A stretch of DNA of 42,717 nucleotides from Nostoc linckia FACHB-104 (GTDB lineage Bacteria > Cyanobacteriota > Cyanobacteriia > Cyanobacteriales > Nostocaceae): NCBI RefSeq assembly GCF_014696615.1, contig NZ_JACJQJ010000073.1, positions 1-42,717 on the forward strand. The letters are read 5' to 3'. Of this stretch, positions 8,146 through 16,527 are shown piece by piece. A program made the translations under genes and the position numbers. The notes below the pieces were generated by a model. That model did no database searches and was not told the DNA's origin. It worked only from the letters and a program-made list of their open reading frames with translations. Within the stretch, counting starts at the first letter, position 1. Every line of letters begins with the position of its first letter.

Positions 8146-9612
8146 ATGGATTTAAACAGGAACGGGAGTGATTACATCAACTTACTTACTCAATTTAAGG
8201 AGTATGCAGTTTTACATCCACAGTTAGCACGGGTAGATATGCTACTCATGCGTGCGATTCGAGAACCTGCCGGATTTGCTCATGTGTTGGTGTATGGGCC
8301 AAGCGGTGTGGGCAAGACGACAATGATACGGCAAATTGCCCGACGTTTAAATGCTCCTCACAGTGAGGATTTAGCATTGAATGACTCAAGCTACCGCAAC
8401 GGTTATGTACCTCAATTACCTCTGTTACTGATAGAGACACGTCCACCTGACAGTGGGGTGTTTAATCGAACTGACTATTACCGAACTGCGCTGAAGCTTT
8501 TGAATGAGCCATTCTACGAGCGTCGTAGCATTGTAGACATTGATACATCGGAGGCATGGGAGAAAAAAGGGCGTGGGCGTAGTAGCAAAGCTTCCCAGTT
8601 TAATGATTCTCCAGAACTGCGCCACGCATTAGAAGAAGCGATGACCAAACGTGGTGTACGTGCGGTTATCCTTGATGAAGCGCAACATTTAATGAAGATT
8701 GGGACTGGAAGTAATGCTGGCAAGCTTTTAGACCAGTTGGATTGGATTAAATCCATGACGAATATTACGGGTGTTTTACACATCCTGATTGGTACTTACG
8801 AACTGTTAAATTTCCGCAATTTAAGTGGTCAAGCATCCCGGCGCGGTCTGGATATCCACTTTCCGCGCTATTTGTACCAAAATGAACAAGACCGTTTGGA
8901 TTTTCAAGCAGCGTTATTGGCACTCCTCAAGCAAGTACCTCTTGATACTAATATTCCTGAATTAATGCAGCATTGGCTTTACTTCTATGAACATTCTATT
9001 GGCTGTCTTGGAGTCCTAAAAGACTGGCTCATCAGAACTGTGGCTGCGGCATTAGATGATGGAAATAAAGCTTTAACTTTAAAACAATTACACGAACATA
9101 CCCTAACGCTAGCGCAGTGCGAACGCATGGCCATAGAAGCGACTGAAGGCGAAGAAAAACTGAGCTATATGGAGAGCCGCCGCGAACACTTATGGCATTT
9201 GCTACAAATAGGGATGGGTTCAACGGATGTACCGACTAATGCAGTCCCTCCTGAAACTCCGTTGGTCGGAGGTGAAATCACTTCATCGCAAACAGAGTCA
9301 CCACCCAAAACAAAGCGGACTCGGAAAAAGCCAAACGTACCTGCACCACAAGAATTTACGACCACAACAGCAAACGAGATCCCTGTAGAGCCAGCCCCGA
9401 AGAAAAAGCAGACTCGCAAGAAAACTACATCTACTCAAACACTTGAAATTACTGAAACGCCACTTAGTAATTCCAGTGCTGACCTTCAGACGATAATCCA
9501 GGACACGCAACAGCAAACAGATAAGAGTCCACAGAAAAAGTCAGGCACACGGGTTGGACAACGTAAACCCAAGCGAGACGCTGTTGGGCATGAATCACAG
9601 TCAACAACATAA
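8146..9612 (+). CDS. tnsC: TnsC-like AAA+ transposition regulator
   Basis: ATG immediately follows the tnsAB stop, indicating translational coupling. The 488-residue protein has Walker A VYGPSGVGKTT (about 50-59) and Walker B AVILDEAQHL (about 174-183) with sensor and lid segments, as in TnsC/TniB ATPases, which polymerise on DNA and link a target selector to the transposase. Beyond residue about 385 lies a long low-complexity tail with Lys/Arg clusters (KTKRTRKKPN, PKKKQTRKKT, QRKPKRD) that probably contacts DNA or TnsAB. It is longer than the compact TnsC of V-K CASTs and nearer to Tn7 TnsC in size. No TniQ or TnsD gene follows, which is unusual because TnsC needs a target-selecting partner. 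Confidence 0.88.
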   Translation: MDLNRNGSDYINLLTQFKEYAVLHPQLARVDMLLMRAIREPAGFAHVLVYGPSGVGKTTMIRQIARRLNAPHSEDLALNDSSYRNGYVPQLPLLLIETRPPDSGVFNRTDYYRTALKLLNEPFYERRSIVDIDTSEAWEKKGRGRSSKASQFNDSPELRHALEEAMTKRGVRAVILDEAQHLMKIGTGSNAGKLLDQLDWIKSMTNITGVLHILIGTYELLNFRNLSGQASRRGLDIHFPRYLYQNEQDRLDFQAALLALLKQVPLDTNIPELMQHWLYFYEHSIGCLGVLKDWLIRTVAAALDDGNKALTLKQLHEHTLTLAQCERMAIEATEGEEKLSYMESRREHLWHLLQIGMGSTDVPTNAVPPETPLVGGEITSSQTESPPKTKRTRKKPNVPAPQEFTTTTANEIPVEPAPKKKQTRKKTTSTQTLEITETPLSNSSADLQTIIQDTQQQTDKSPQKKSGTRVGQRKPKRDAVGHESQSTT

Positions 9613-9740
9613 GAATGATAATCATGCGGGTGGGGGAAGAAGCTGCCGACGGCAGCTTCTTCCCATTCTCTTTATTAATGAGAAAGGGGTGAGCAAGGCT
9701 CACCCCTTTCTCCCCCCCCAACTACACGATTATCATTCTT
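9611..9740. other. Large double-hairpin element after tnsC
   Basis: A perfect 13-bp outer inverted repeat, AAGAATGATAATC (9611-9623) and GATTATCATTCTT (9728-9740), encloses two perfect hairpins with 3-nt loops: a 14-bp stem at 9634-9647/9651-9664 and a 15-bp stem at 9680-9694/9698-9712, the latter followed by a C-run. The first arm begins at the tnsC stop codon. It could terminate tnsABC transcription, be a folded RNA, or be a small mobile element. Two strong hairpins inside a closing stem exceed what a terminator needs. Confidence 0.6.
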
Positions 9741-9778
9741 ACAACTCACAACTAAAGTATGAAGTATATCTTGTCCTA

Positions 9779-9928
9779 ATGAGTTTTGAAGCATTTCGTG
9801 ACCGTTTGGCAAAAATATCGTTCAAATCACATTTAGCCTACGAGGTAATGAGTGTAGTGGATGCGAGAGCGAAGCAGCTTGGGCAGACAACAGAACGATA
9901 CAAATTTCAGAACAGTAAGAGTTCTTAA
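9779..9928 (+). CDS. Small hypothetical protein downstream of tnsC
   Basis: A 49-residue frame starting MSFEAFRDRLAKISFKSH has a charged, helix-compatible composition (AYEVMSVVDARAKQLGQTTERYKF). It lies after the double-hairpin element on the same strand as tnsABC and before the GC-rich foreign block. I do not recognise it. It might be the start of a gene cut off by the block's insertion, a small transposon-associated protein, or a chance frame. No convincing Shine-Dalgarno sequence is visible. Confidence 0.3.
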   Translation: MSFEAFRDRLAKISFKSHLAYEVMSVVDARAKQLGQTTERYKFQNSKSS

Positions 9929-9995
9929 TAAGACTTTATATAGTTTAGTCTTTCCCCGCCTACCTATCTTAACTCACAGGTTAAAGTTTTTATCC

Positions 9996-12821
9996 TTAAA
10001 GTGGCTGTATTGAACGCACAAATCGCTGAAGTTGCCGACTTTCTAATTCCAAAACTCGGCGGGCGAAATCAGGATCATGGTCGAGCAAATCATCAAAGGC
10101 ATCCACGGAAATTGCCAGAATTCGAGTGCTTTTGCTATCTGCGACGATCGTATTTTCTGAGGTGCTATGAGCTAGAACTTCTAGCTCATCGAGCGTTTGT
10201 CCGGGATGAAGTTGTTCTACCCGAACCCCAGATCCTGTTTGATAGTGAATGTTGGCATCCCCTTCGATTAACAGCAACAACTCGCGACAGGTGTCTCCGG
10301 CTTCTGTGATCAGGTCTCCTTGCTTGTAAGCTCTCACCTCTGCCCGATCTGCAAGGGCAATGAGCGTTTCGCCCTGCATCCGATGGAAGAAGTCGCTATT
10401 AAATAGATAAACCAGCTTCTCCAGTTTAGGGAATTCGGTCAGAGATGGGTGTGTGGTTGCTGTAGAGGGCAAGGACAAGAGCCGATCGCTCGTTTCCTGC
10501 ACTAGAGGGGAATTGAACTCGTGACGACGATTTCGCGCGATCGCCCGACTGCGTTCTGCGTCCAATTGAGCAATGACATAGAGGGATGCTGCCTGAACCA
10601 TCGGATTTGGCTCCTGGAGTGAGGCTTCTAAATGATCCAGAATGGCTTGAGAGGGGAACTCTAGTGAACAAGAAACAGGCGTTTCTCCAGGTTGGGTTAA
10701 ATGTTGCAGAATCGCTGGTGGCAGGCGATCGCCCCAATTCTCCTGCTCTAAAAGCTCTCCTAACACCGTGGGTGAAGCTTGTTGTAACGACTGTGCCAGG
10801 GACAGAGCTGTCGGATCAGATTGGAGCAGTTCCAGGGTTTCCAGAACCGATCGCACAATCAGTTCTTTTTTGTGACGAATGTTTTCTTGCAGCAGGGTTA
10901 ATACGGTTTGATGCGGGTGCAGTATGGGTTGATTCAAGGCGCGGTAACGGTCGATCAAGTCGGGGAGTTGTGCGAGCAGAAATTCTGCTTTCTTGACGCT
11001 ACTGGCGCTGGCTGAAAATCCGCTCAAAATCCATTCTTCTTCCTGTGGAGTGATGGAATATTGGCGACGTAGAGAACTTACAACGGCTGAATCTTGCAAT
11101 GATTCTGGTTCAAATGCTGTGCGATCGATTTGTTTCTGTTGCAACAGCATTAATCGTTCCAGGGATTTGCGATAGCCACTCAAGCGAATTTGATTCTCCA
11201 GGCTGCGTTTGCGATCGGGATTGAGCAACTGGGGATCTTCAACGCCCAATTCCTCCAGCACAAGACGGTGTTCGTCATCCGTAATGCCCAACTCCTGGCG
11301 CATTTGCTGCAACACTTCCAAACTACTAGAGTAGTTGACATAGCCTTCCTCCAGTGCTTCTCGCACCACTCCCTTATACGCCTGATGTCGTTTCTCACGG
11401 GTAAATCCAGGCAGCACTTTGGCTAATACATACACTTCATGGGTGTTGAGATCGCTCAGCGATCGCCCTTCCAAAAACTGTGGAACATTAAACTGCAATT
11501 TTTCTAACTGTTTGCGGAATCGATTTGCAAGATTTTCACGAGAATAGAGGTCAGGACTGCGCCGCCAGGTTTTATAAAGCCAGAGGGTACTCAATGCTAC
11601 TAAACCCAGGTCGTACAGGTATTGCCAACCCGAAGGGAAAAGTTGTACCAGGGGACGACCCCCAAAGATAAAGAAGAAATTGAAAATACCAAAGGTACAC
11701 AGGGTAAAGATGCGATGGCGAATGGTTTCAGTCGTCAAACTGCTCCAGTGTTTTCGACTGTAGGCTTTGGCACGTTTTTCGATCCACTGTCCGCTCCAAT
11801 ACGCGATCGCCGTACATCCCCCCAGTACCAGCGGAACCGCAACCAATTTGGGAATGTTGATTGATTGCCCAAACAGGTAAAGTCCGGGGTCAAACAGCGA
11901 AGCAAGTTGATCGCTTTGCCGTAGCCATGCCCCAGAGAAGTAATAGGTCCAGTTGCCCGCATAGAGATAGTAATAGCCAAAATAGCCAATCACCAAACCC
12001 ACATAGCCATAGCGCAGAAACGAGGTTTCGGGTTTGTTCAAGCTATCCCAATAGGTACGCTCAGCGTCAATGTCAATACAGGGATTTTGGCAGGCAACAC
12101 AAGCGCTCTGCTCTTTGCCCTCCGGTAATACAGTGCGGCACATAGACTGTGTAATCGTCTGCTCGCTCGTATGGGCTTTGCTACCCAACAATCCCCCCGG
12201 TTCACTGTAAATACTCTGCACCGGAGCCATCGGGCAGAAGTACTGACACCAGGACTTACCACCATACCAGTAGCCAACTGCAATTGCAGCGGCGATCGTG
12301 AATAATAACCAACCCGCCAACACCAGGCGATCGGCATTGAAAAACAGGATACGCCCACACAATCCTGCAAATAACCAGCCAAATTGCACGTAAGGATAGT
12401 TGCGACCCAACCAGGAATTTGGGTCAACTTTGGCTAACTCATAGCGTACTTTACCAGTCTTTTTGTTCTCTCGTTTGAATTGCCGTTGCCGTCCCAATGC
12501 ACGAGGGATCTGGGATAAAAAGGAGAGTGGACAAATTCGTCGCCATAGCTCATGTCCAAACACCAGCAGAATAAAGATTGCCGCTGGTACAATAGCTCCC
12601 CAGAAGAGGGTTGTTCCTAACGGGTAGGGCTTCTCAGAGAGGCATTCTCTCTGCACCTGAATACAGGTTTCAGGCAGCCGTAAAGGACTCCAGGGATGAT
12701 CGGGTACCGTGAGTGCTGACGTCCAGGGGTCGTACACCAGGGAGGTTATGATTAGGAGCCAACCAACCGTCACCACCCAGCGAGTCCAATGAATTTGCCG
12801 CTCTGGCAGTTGTGCAAACAT
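9996..12821 (-). CDS. Membrane polyferredoxin-like protein with a C-terminal cyclic-nucleotide-binding domain
   Basis: The start at 12821 gives 941 residues beginning MFAQLPERQIHWTRWVVTVG. A longer frame upstream runs into the neighbouring IS and is discarded. The N-terminal half has about seven membrane segments and NapH/NosR-like cysteine motifs: RRICPLSF, WCQYFCPMAPV and CVACQNPCIDID, which would hold 4Fe-4S clusters for electron transfer. A helical, repeat-like middle (about 480-790) precedes a cNMP/Crp-type beta-roll (about 810-930; QGDLITEAGDTCRELLLLIEGD). Domain order suggests a membrane redox protein gated by a cyclic nucleotide; the substrate is unknown. Sequence is clearly GC-richer than neighbours and rich in GCGATCGC, a sign of transfer. 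The IS begins about 10 bp upstream of the start codon, so the native promoter is lost and expression is doubtful. Confidence 0.75.
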   Translation of the reverse strand: MFAQLPERQIHWTRWVVTVGWLLIITSLVYDPWTSALTVPDHPWSPLRLPETCIQVQRECLSEKPYPLGTTLFWGAIVPAAIFILLVFGHELWRRICPLSFLSQIPRALGRQRQFKRENKKTGKVRYELAKVDPNSWLGRNYPYVQFGWLFAGLCGRILFFNADRLVLAGWLLFTIAAAIAVGYWYGGKSWCQYFCPMAPVQSIYSEPGGLLGSKAHTSEQTITQSMCRTVLPEGKEQSACVACQNPCIDIDAERTYWDSLNKPETSFLRYGYVGLVIGYFGYYYLYAGNWTYYFSGAWLRQSDQLASLFDPGLYLFGQSINIPKLVAVPLVLGGCTAIAYWSGQWIEKRAKAYSRKHWSSLTTETIRHRIFTLCTFGIFNFFFIFGGRPLVQLFPSGWQYLYDLGLVALSTLWLYKTWRRSPDLYSRENLANRFRKQLEKLQFNVPQFLEGRSLSDLNTHEVYVLAKVLPGFTREKRHQAYKGVVREALEEGYVNYSSSLEVLQQMRQELGITDDEHRLVLEELGVEDPQLLNPDRKRSLENQIRLSGYRKSLERLMLLQQKQIDRTAFEPESLQDSAVVSSLRRQYSITPQEEEWILSGFSASASSVKKAEFLLAQLPDLIDRYRALNQPILHPHQTVLTLLQENIRHKKELIVRSVLETLELLQSDPTALSLAQSLQQASPTVLGELLEQENWGDRLPPAILQHLTQPGETPVSCSLEFPSQAILDHLEASLQEPNPMVQAASLYVIAQLDAERSRAIARNRRHEFNSPLVQETSDRLLSLPSTATTHPSLTEFPKLEKLVYLFNSDFFHRMQGETLIALADRAEVRAYKQGDLITEAGDTCRELLLLIEGDANIHYQTGSGVRVEQLHPGQTLDELEVLAHSTSENTIVADSKSTRILAISVDAFDDLLDHDPDFARRVLELESRQLQRFVRSIQPL

Positions 12822-12830
12822 AGACAAATC

Positions 12831-13973
12831 CCCTTGGTACAGGACAAAAGCTTGAAAAAGAGAGTAGGAAAGGGTTTCATGAAATAAGCAAATGAAACAA
12901 TGAAACCCTATGAACCAGATTACCCAATTGCGACAAATTTTGCAGCCCCACCTCGCTTGGCATGGCGCTCGCCTGTCCTTTGTTGCCCTGTTTTTGATTG
13001 CCCTGTTTCGCGTCAAGACCGTCAACCTGCGCGAACTGGCAACCGCCTTTTCGGGCAACGTCCACATCGACTCCCACTACAAACGCCTTCAACGCTTCTT
13101 CAGCGAATTTGACCTCGACTACCCTGCCATTGCCCAGATGGTCGTCCGATTGATGAACATCCCCCAACCCTGGATACTCAGCGTTGACCGCACTCAGTGG
13201 CAGTTTGGCAGTTGTGTCTTTAACATCCTGACCCTGGGCATTGTGCATCAAGGAATTGCCTTTCCAGTGGTCTATTTCCTGCTCGACAAACGCGGCAACT
13301 CCAACACTGACGAGCGCATTGACCTGATGCAAGAATTCTTTAGCTTGTTTAAGCAACCTCAAATTGCGTTCCTAACCGCAGACCGAGAGTTTGTTGGCAA
13401 AGTCTGGTTAGACTACTTGCTGCAATGTCCCCAAACTCCTTTTCGCATCCGCATTCGAGAATCTGAGTTGCTCAGCGATGGAACTCAATCACTGCGCGCA
13501 TCGGTGCTGTTTGCAGACCTTCAACCCGGTGAAGTGAAGGTGCTCCGCAAACGGCGACGCTTGTGGGGACGCTGGGTGTTTGTCGCTGCTACCCGTTTAG
13601 AAGACCGTTCTCTGCTGCTGGTCATCACCCACGATGCCCCGGAGTCTGCCATCCGCGATTACGCTAAAAGGTGGTCGATTGAAACGTTATTCGGTGCATT
13701 TAAGACCAGAGGCTTTTGTTTGGAGTCTACTCATTTTATCGATGCCTATCGTCTGCGCAAGTTGTTTGCCCTCCTATCGATCGCGCTTTGTTGGGCATTC
13801 CTGACAGGGCTTTGGCTACATCAGGAGAACCCTCTGAGGCTGAAGTCTCACGGGCGTAGAGAAAAGAGCATCTTTCGCTATGGTTTTGACTACATCCGCA
13901 ACATCGTACTTAACTTGGATGAGAAGATGGCAGAGTTTCAGACGGTTGTACAGTTTTTGTCCTGTACATAGGG
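12831..13973 (+). mobile_element. IS4-family-like insertion sequence
   Basis: Terminal inverted repeats are GTACAGGACAAAA at 12837-12849 and its inverse TTTTGTCCTGTAC at 13955-13967. Similarity extends outward to CCCT on both sides, giving outer limits near 12831 and 13973, about 1.14 kb. A single transposase gene fills it, and its stop codon lies within the right repeat. The flanks (left GACAAATC, right CTTTTATT) show no duplication, so the element arrived with rearrangement or its original neighbours have changed. Its ends differ from those of the IS in parA. Confidence 0.8.
12910..13971 (+). CDS. IS4-like DDE transposase
   Basis: The 353-residue transposase has the IS4-type DDE layout: first Asp in ILSVDRTQWQFG (about 97), second Asp in FLTADREFVGKVWLDYL (about 158), and Glu in the YAKRWSIETLFGAFKTRGF box (about 264), the Y-(2)-R-(3)-E-(6)-K signature of IS4 proteins. 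No frameshift or stop interrupts it, so it may be active. The gene lies within the terminal repeats described at 12831-13973. It is transcribed away from the Fe-S/cNMP gene, whose start codon lies just outside the left repeat. Base composition matches that gene, suggesting they travelled together. Confidence 0.9.
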   Translation: MNQITQLRQILQPHLAWHGARLSFVALFLIALFRVKTVNLRELATAFSGNVHIDSHYKRLQRFFSEFDLDYPAIAQMVVRLMNIPQPWILSVDRTQWQFGSCVFNILTLGIVHQGIAFPVVYFLLDKRGNSNTDERIDLMQEFFSLFKQPQIAFLTADREFVGKVWLDYLLQCPQTPFRIRIRESELLSDGTQSLRASVLFADLQPGEVKVLRKRRRLWGRWVFVAATRLEDRSLLLVITHDAPESAIRDYAKRWSIETLFGAFKTRGFCLESTHFIDAYRLRKLFALLSIALCWAFLTGLWLHQENPLRLKSHGRREKSIFRYGFDYIRNIVLNLDEKMAEFQTVVQFLSCT

Positions 13974-14315
13974 CTTTTATTCTCTTTACATCAACCGGAG
14001 TAACACTTATTACTCCTCTAGCAAATACTCTACAAGCTGGGTTCAAATGAGCAGTGATTCCGAAAGTTACACTAAGGAATTGATGATCTGTTTTCAATGC
14101 TGCGATCGCTCTCTAGAGAAATACCAGAGTATCAATGCGATAGACAAAATTCAGTGGTAAGAAATCAAAAAATAAGAAACGCTTGTGGTATTAAAGTTAC
14201 AACTTACTTACCACAATCATTTTGGCTAGCCTCAACTGCACAACCGTTTTGAGAGGTCGCGGCTTGAAAATTTCCGATTCGTACAATTTTCCTTTCCTGG
14301 CACGGTCATGCCTTA
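13974..14315. other. Gene-free spacer between IS and CBASS-DAC operon
   Basis: About 340 bp hold no convincing gene. Frames reading antisense from the IS end have no recognisable features. The DNA returns from GC-rich to AT-rich composition here, marking the edge of the foreign block, and one GCGATCGC site lies at about 14103. No clear terminator for the minus-strand operon was identified. Confidence 0.5.
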
Positions 14316-15479
14316 TTAGGTAAATCTCTTAACTAGCTGAGAATCTAAGTGATAGCATTTTCTGGCTGCTATTTGTGTATCACAAACTGGACAATTCGCT
14401 GTCTCACGCTCTCTCCAGCCATAGATAAAAATTTCATGAACAATAGATGTTTTTCCACATTTTGGGCAAACCTCTTCCCATTCATTTTTATCTACATCGT
14501 TTGGGTTGTCCTCTAATTCTATTTTGATATTACGGTAGAAATTAGCGATGTGATTGTAATCTAATGACTCTATTTCAGTTACTTTTGAACCATCTGAAAA
14601 AACAGATACTGGACCATCAGCAGAAACCGTGAAAACTAACGATTCAGAGCAGTCATAAGAGAAGCGCCTAGCAGAAGTGTGACGAGTACCAGAATACGCT
14701 GGAAGTAATTCCTGACTTTTCTGGGATGCTTGAAGATGTGCGCCAATTCCAAAAATTTCGCCATTTGGTAACATCAATGCTGCACCATCGTTTCGTTCAA
14801 GAAGTGATTGAAATGCCCATAAATTCAGTGAATGAATTATATTCATTTGTAGAGGTTGAGTATTTATTCGTGGCTTTGCTGCTGCTAATACGGCTTCACT
14901 AGGTTGGCGAATAAACCAGACAATAGTTGCTCCTATTTTGTCTACACTCAGTGAATAAAAACAAAACTTCAATATCATACTGAGGTCTTTGCAACTCACC
15001 ATAGGAGCTATTTTATAAATTTTACTTACAGCACTTGCAATATTTGGTTTAAATCTCCATTGACGAAATTCATGAATTGAAATCCCATTCTTATGAAAGA
15101 AGCGAGTAGTTCCACTTTTGTCAGTTACACATACCACGCCATTGACTTCTTGTTGAAAAGCAACTAAAGAGTATTCTGTTTCTCTTGGTTCAGCAAGAAT
15201 TAAAATTCCAGAATAACGTCCATCTTCAATAATTACAAAAATACTCTTACCATCAGCTATTTCACGAGCATTATTAATTACAATATCAGCAGAGTAAACT
15301 ATTTTTGATTTTGTTATTTCTTTAAAACAAGAAACTGATATAAAACCGTAAGTAACAATTTTACCTTCATGCTGATGCGGACTCAACGCATAGTTTACTT
15401 CACGGAAAAATTGATTTTCACTGTTTAATTCGGGTAAGGGTATTTGTGCTTTTTGCAGTTCTTCATGTAGTGAATTCAT
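14316..15479 (-). CDS. DisA-like diadenylate cyclase (DAC) with N-terminal sensor-like region and C-terminal zinc ribbon
   Basis: Last gene of a four-gene operon; 387 residues. Residues about 185-300 carry DisA_N/DAC motifs: Asp231-Gly-Ala (RNDGAALMLPNGEIFGIGAHL) and Gly-Thr-Arg266-His267-Thr (SGTRHTSARRF), followed by LVFTVSADGPVSVF, which mirrors the VIVVSEE..G.I strand of DisA. The third residue of the canonical RHR motif is Thr, not Arg. DAC enzymes join two ATP into c-di-AMP. The N-terminal ~180 residues are not DisA-like and resemble the position of predicted sensor (DACN-type) domains. The tail has Cys338-x2-Cys341 and Cys363-x2-Cys366, a zinc ribbon. A 160-bp gap separates it from the CD-NTase. 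Function is inferred: a stimulus-gated c-di-AMP-type signal, or a nucleotide-binding partner of the CHAT-DAC protein. Confidence 0.75.
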   Translation of the reverse strand: MNSLHEELQKAQIPLPELNSENQFFREVNYALSPHQHEGKIVTYGFISVSCFKEITKSKIVYSADIVINNAREIADGKSIFVIIEDGRYSGILILAEPRETEYSLVAFQQEVNGVVCVTDKSGTTRFFHKNGISIHEFRQWRFKPNIASAVSKIYKIAPMVSCKDLSMILKFCFYSLSVDKIGATIVWFIRQPSEAVLAAAKPRINTQPLQMNIIHSLNLWAFQSLLERNDGAALMLPNGEIFGIGAHLQASQKSQELLPAYSGTRHTSARRFSYDCSESLVFTVSADGPVSVFSDGSKVTEIESLDYNHIANFYRNIKIELEDNPNDVDKNEWEEVCPKCGKTSIVHEIFIYGWRERETANCPVCDTQIAARKCYHLDSQLVKRFT

Positions 15480-15639
15480 AAAAAAATGAATGATTTACTT
15501 ATGGTTGCTGTCCTAAAGTAGATGCTTTTCTGAAAGCTTGATATTGTGTTAAATATTCATGATAAATTAATTAAAATCCTATATGGTCAAGGTTTTATTG
15601 ATTGGTAGGAGTTCAAGGATGGAAAAAACTACCTGACTA

Positions 15640-16515
15640 TCAATAATTCCAAATATCTATTAACTTTGCTACGTAATCACGGGCATCATTGATATTCCAT
15701 TGAAATGTTGAATTACCGAATAAGTAATTCATTTCATTTTGGCATACAAATCTTTGCCAGTTACCGTTATTAAGTTCGTTATTCAACCAACTTAATGAAT
15801 TTGCAAATACTGATTGAAAGCTAACATCAAATTTGCTAGTGGGAACATTGTAAAGGAGGCACTCAATGAAGTAAGACGGAAATTGTTTTGGGAATAGAAG
15901 ACTCGTAGCTATTCTACTTCGAGCATTCTTGAAAACCCTAACAGTAGGCTTGTACCATCCGCTTGTTTGTTGCTCAGAGTTTTTTCTTGCACCATTTTTA
16001 TAATGCAGCTTTGGAAAGTTGCAGATTTGCTGTCCTTCGGAAACAGTCCAGAAAGTCATTCCTTCTGCTACTAAGCTCATGTTTTCGTAATGTTTATAAG
16101 TTACTGCCACAACCACATCTGCTTTGAGCCGTACACCACTGGGCAATAACTTGATTGATTTACTGCCCGATGTGTCAACATACTGAGAACCATAATAATT
16201 AGAGAGAGCAGCAATCACATCTTTCCGAAACTCGTACCAACTATAAGAAGCAAGTGTCATTCCTAATTGAGTTTTCTCTGCTTCTGTCAAATTCGAGTAG
16301 AAAACAGAAGTGAGTTCTACCACAAGATCTACATCGCTATCACCGCGAACATTAGTTGAATTCCTGTATGAACCCTGCAAGTAAGCGTCATAGCGAACAC
16401 CAGAAATCCACTGATAATTACTCAATGCGTTCCTAATAGATGTATGAGTCTGCTGGGCTGATACCGTTGCCCCTTGATTTGACCATGTTTGAAGTTGAGA
16501 TTCAGAAATAGCCAT
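15640..16515 (-). CDS. CD-NTase (CBASS cyclic oligonucleotide synthase)
   Basis: The 291-residue protein shows the polymerase-beta/CD-NTase active site: Gly48-Ser49 in YLQGSYRNSTNVRGDSDVDL, metal-binding Asp61 and Asp63, and a third acid at Asp133 in RLKADVVVAVTYK. The helical C-terminal half (KPTVRVFKNARSRI, FPSYFIECLLYNVP) fits the OAS-like helical domain. CD-NTases respond to phage infection by making cyclic di- or trinucleotides. The start lies 12 bp after the Cap15-like gene stop, so the two are cotranscribed as in compact type I CBASS. I cannot assign the clade or predict the nucleotide. All three catalytic acids are present, so it should be active. Confidence 0.87.
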   Translation of the reverse strand: MAISESQLQTWSNQGATVSAQQTHTSIRNALSNYQWISGVRYDAYLQGSYRNSTNVRGDSDVDLVVELTSVFYSNLTEAEKTQLGMTLASYSWYEFRKDVIAALSNYYGSQYVDTSGSKSIKLLPSGVRLKADVVVAVTYKHYENMSLVAEGMTFWTVSEGQQICNFPKLHYKNGARKNSEQQTSGWYKPTVRVFKNARSRIATSLLFPKQFPSYFIECLLYNVPTSKFDVSFQSVFANSLSWLNNELNNGNWQRFVCQNEMNYLFGNSTFQWNINDARDYVAKLIDIWNY

Positions 16516-16527
16516 GCTTTATAGCAT

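Noticed and set aside
5431-9612. CRISPR-associated transposon
   Set aside because: The TnsAB fusion resembles type I-B CAST proteins, but no cas gene, CRISPR repeat array or TniQ is visible anywhere in the window.
12822-13067. N-terminal extension of the Fe-S/cNMP protein
   Set aside because: The extra 82 codons lie mostly inside the neighbouring IS and are antisense to its transposase; the homologous-looking start is MFAQLPERQ at 12821.
12877-13362. 161-residue minus-strand frame over the IS transposase
   Set aside because: Antisense shadow of the IS4 transposase, produced by its GC-rich codon use.
12831-13973. Same IS as the one interrupting parA
   Set aside because: The terminal repeats differ (GTACAGGACAAAA versus CTGACTTTTCACGGG), and no duplication flanks this one.
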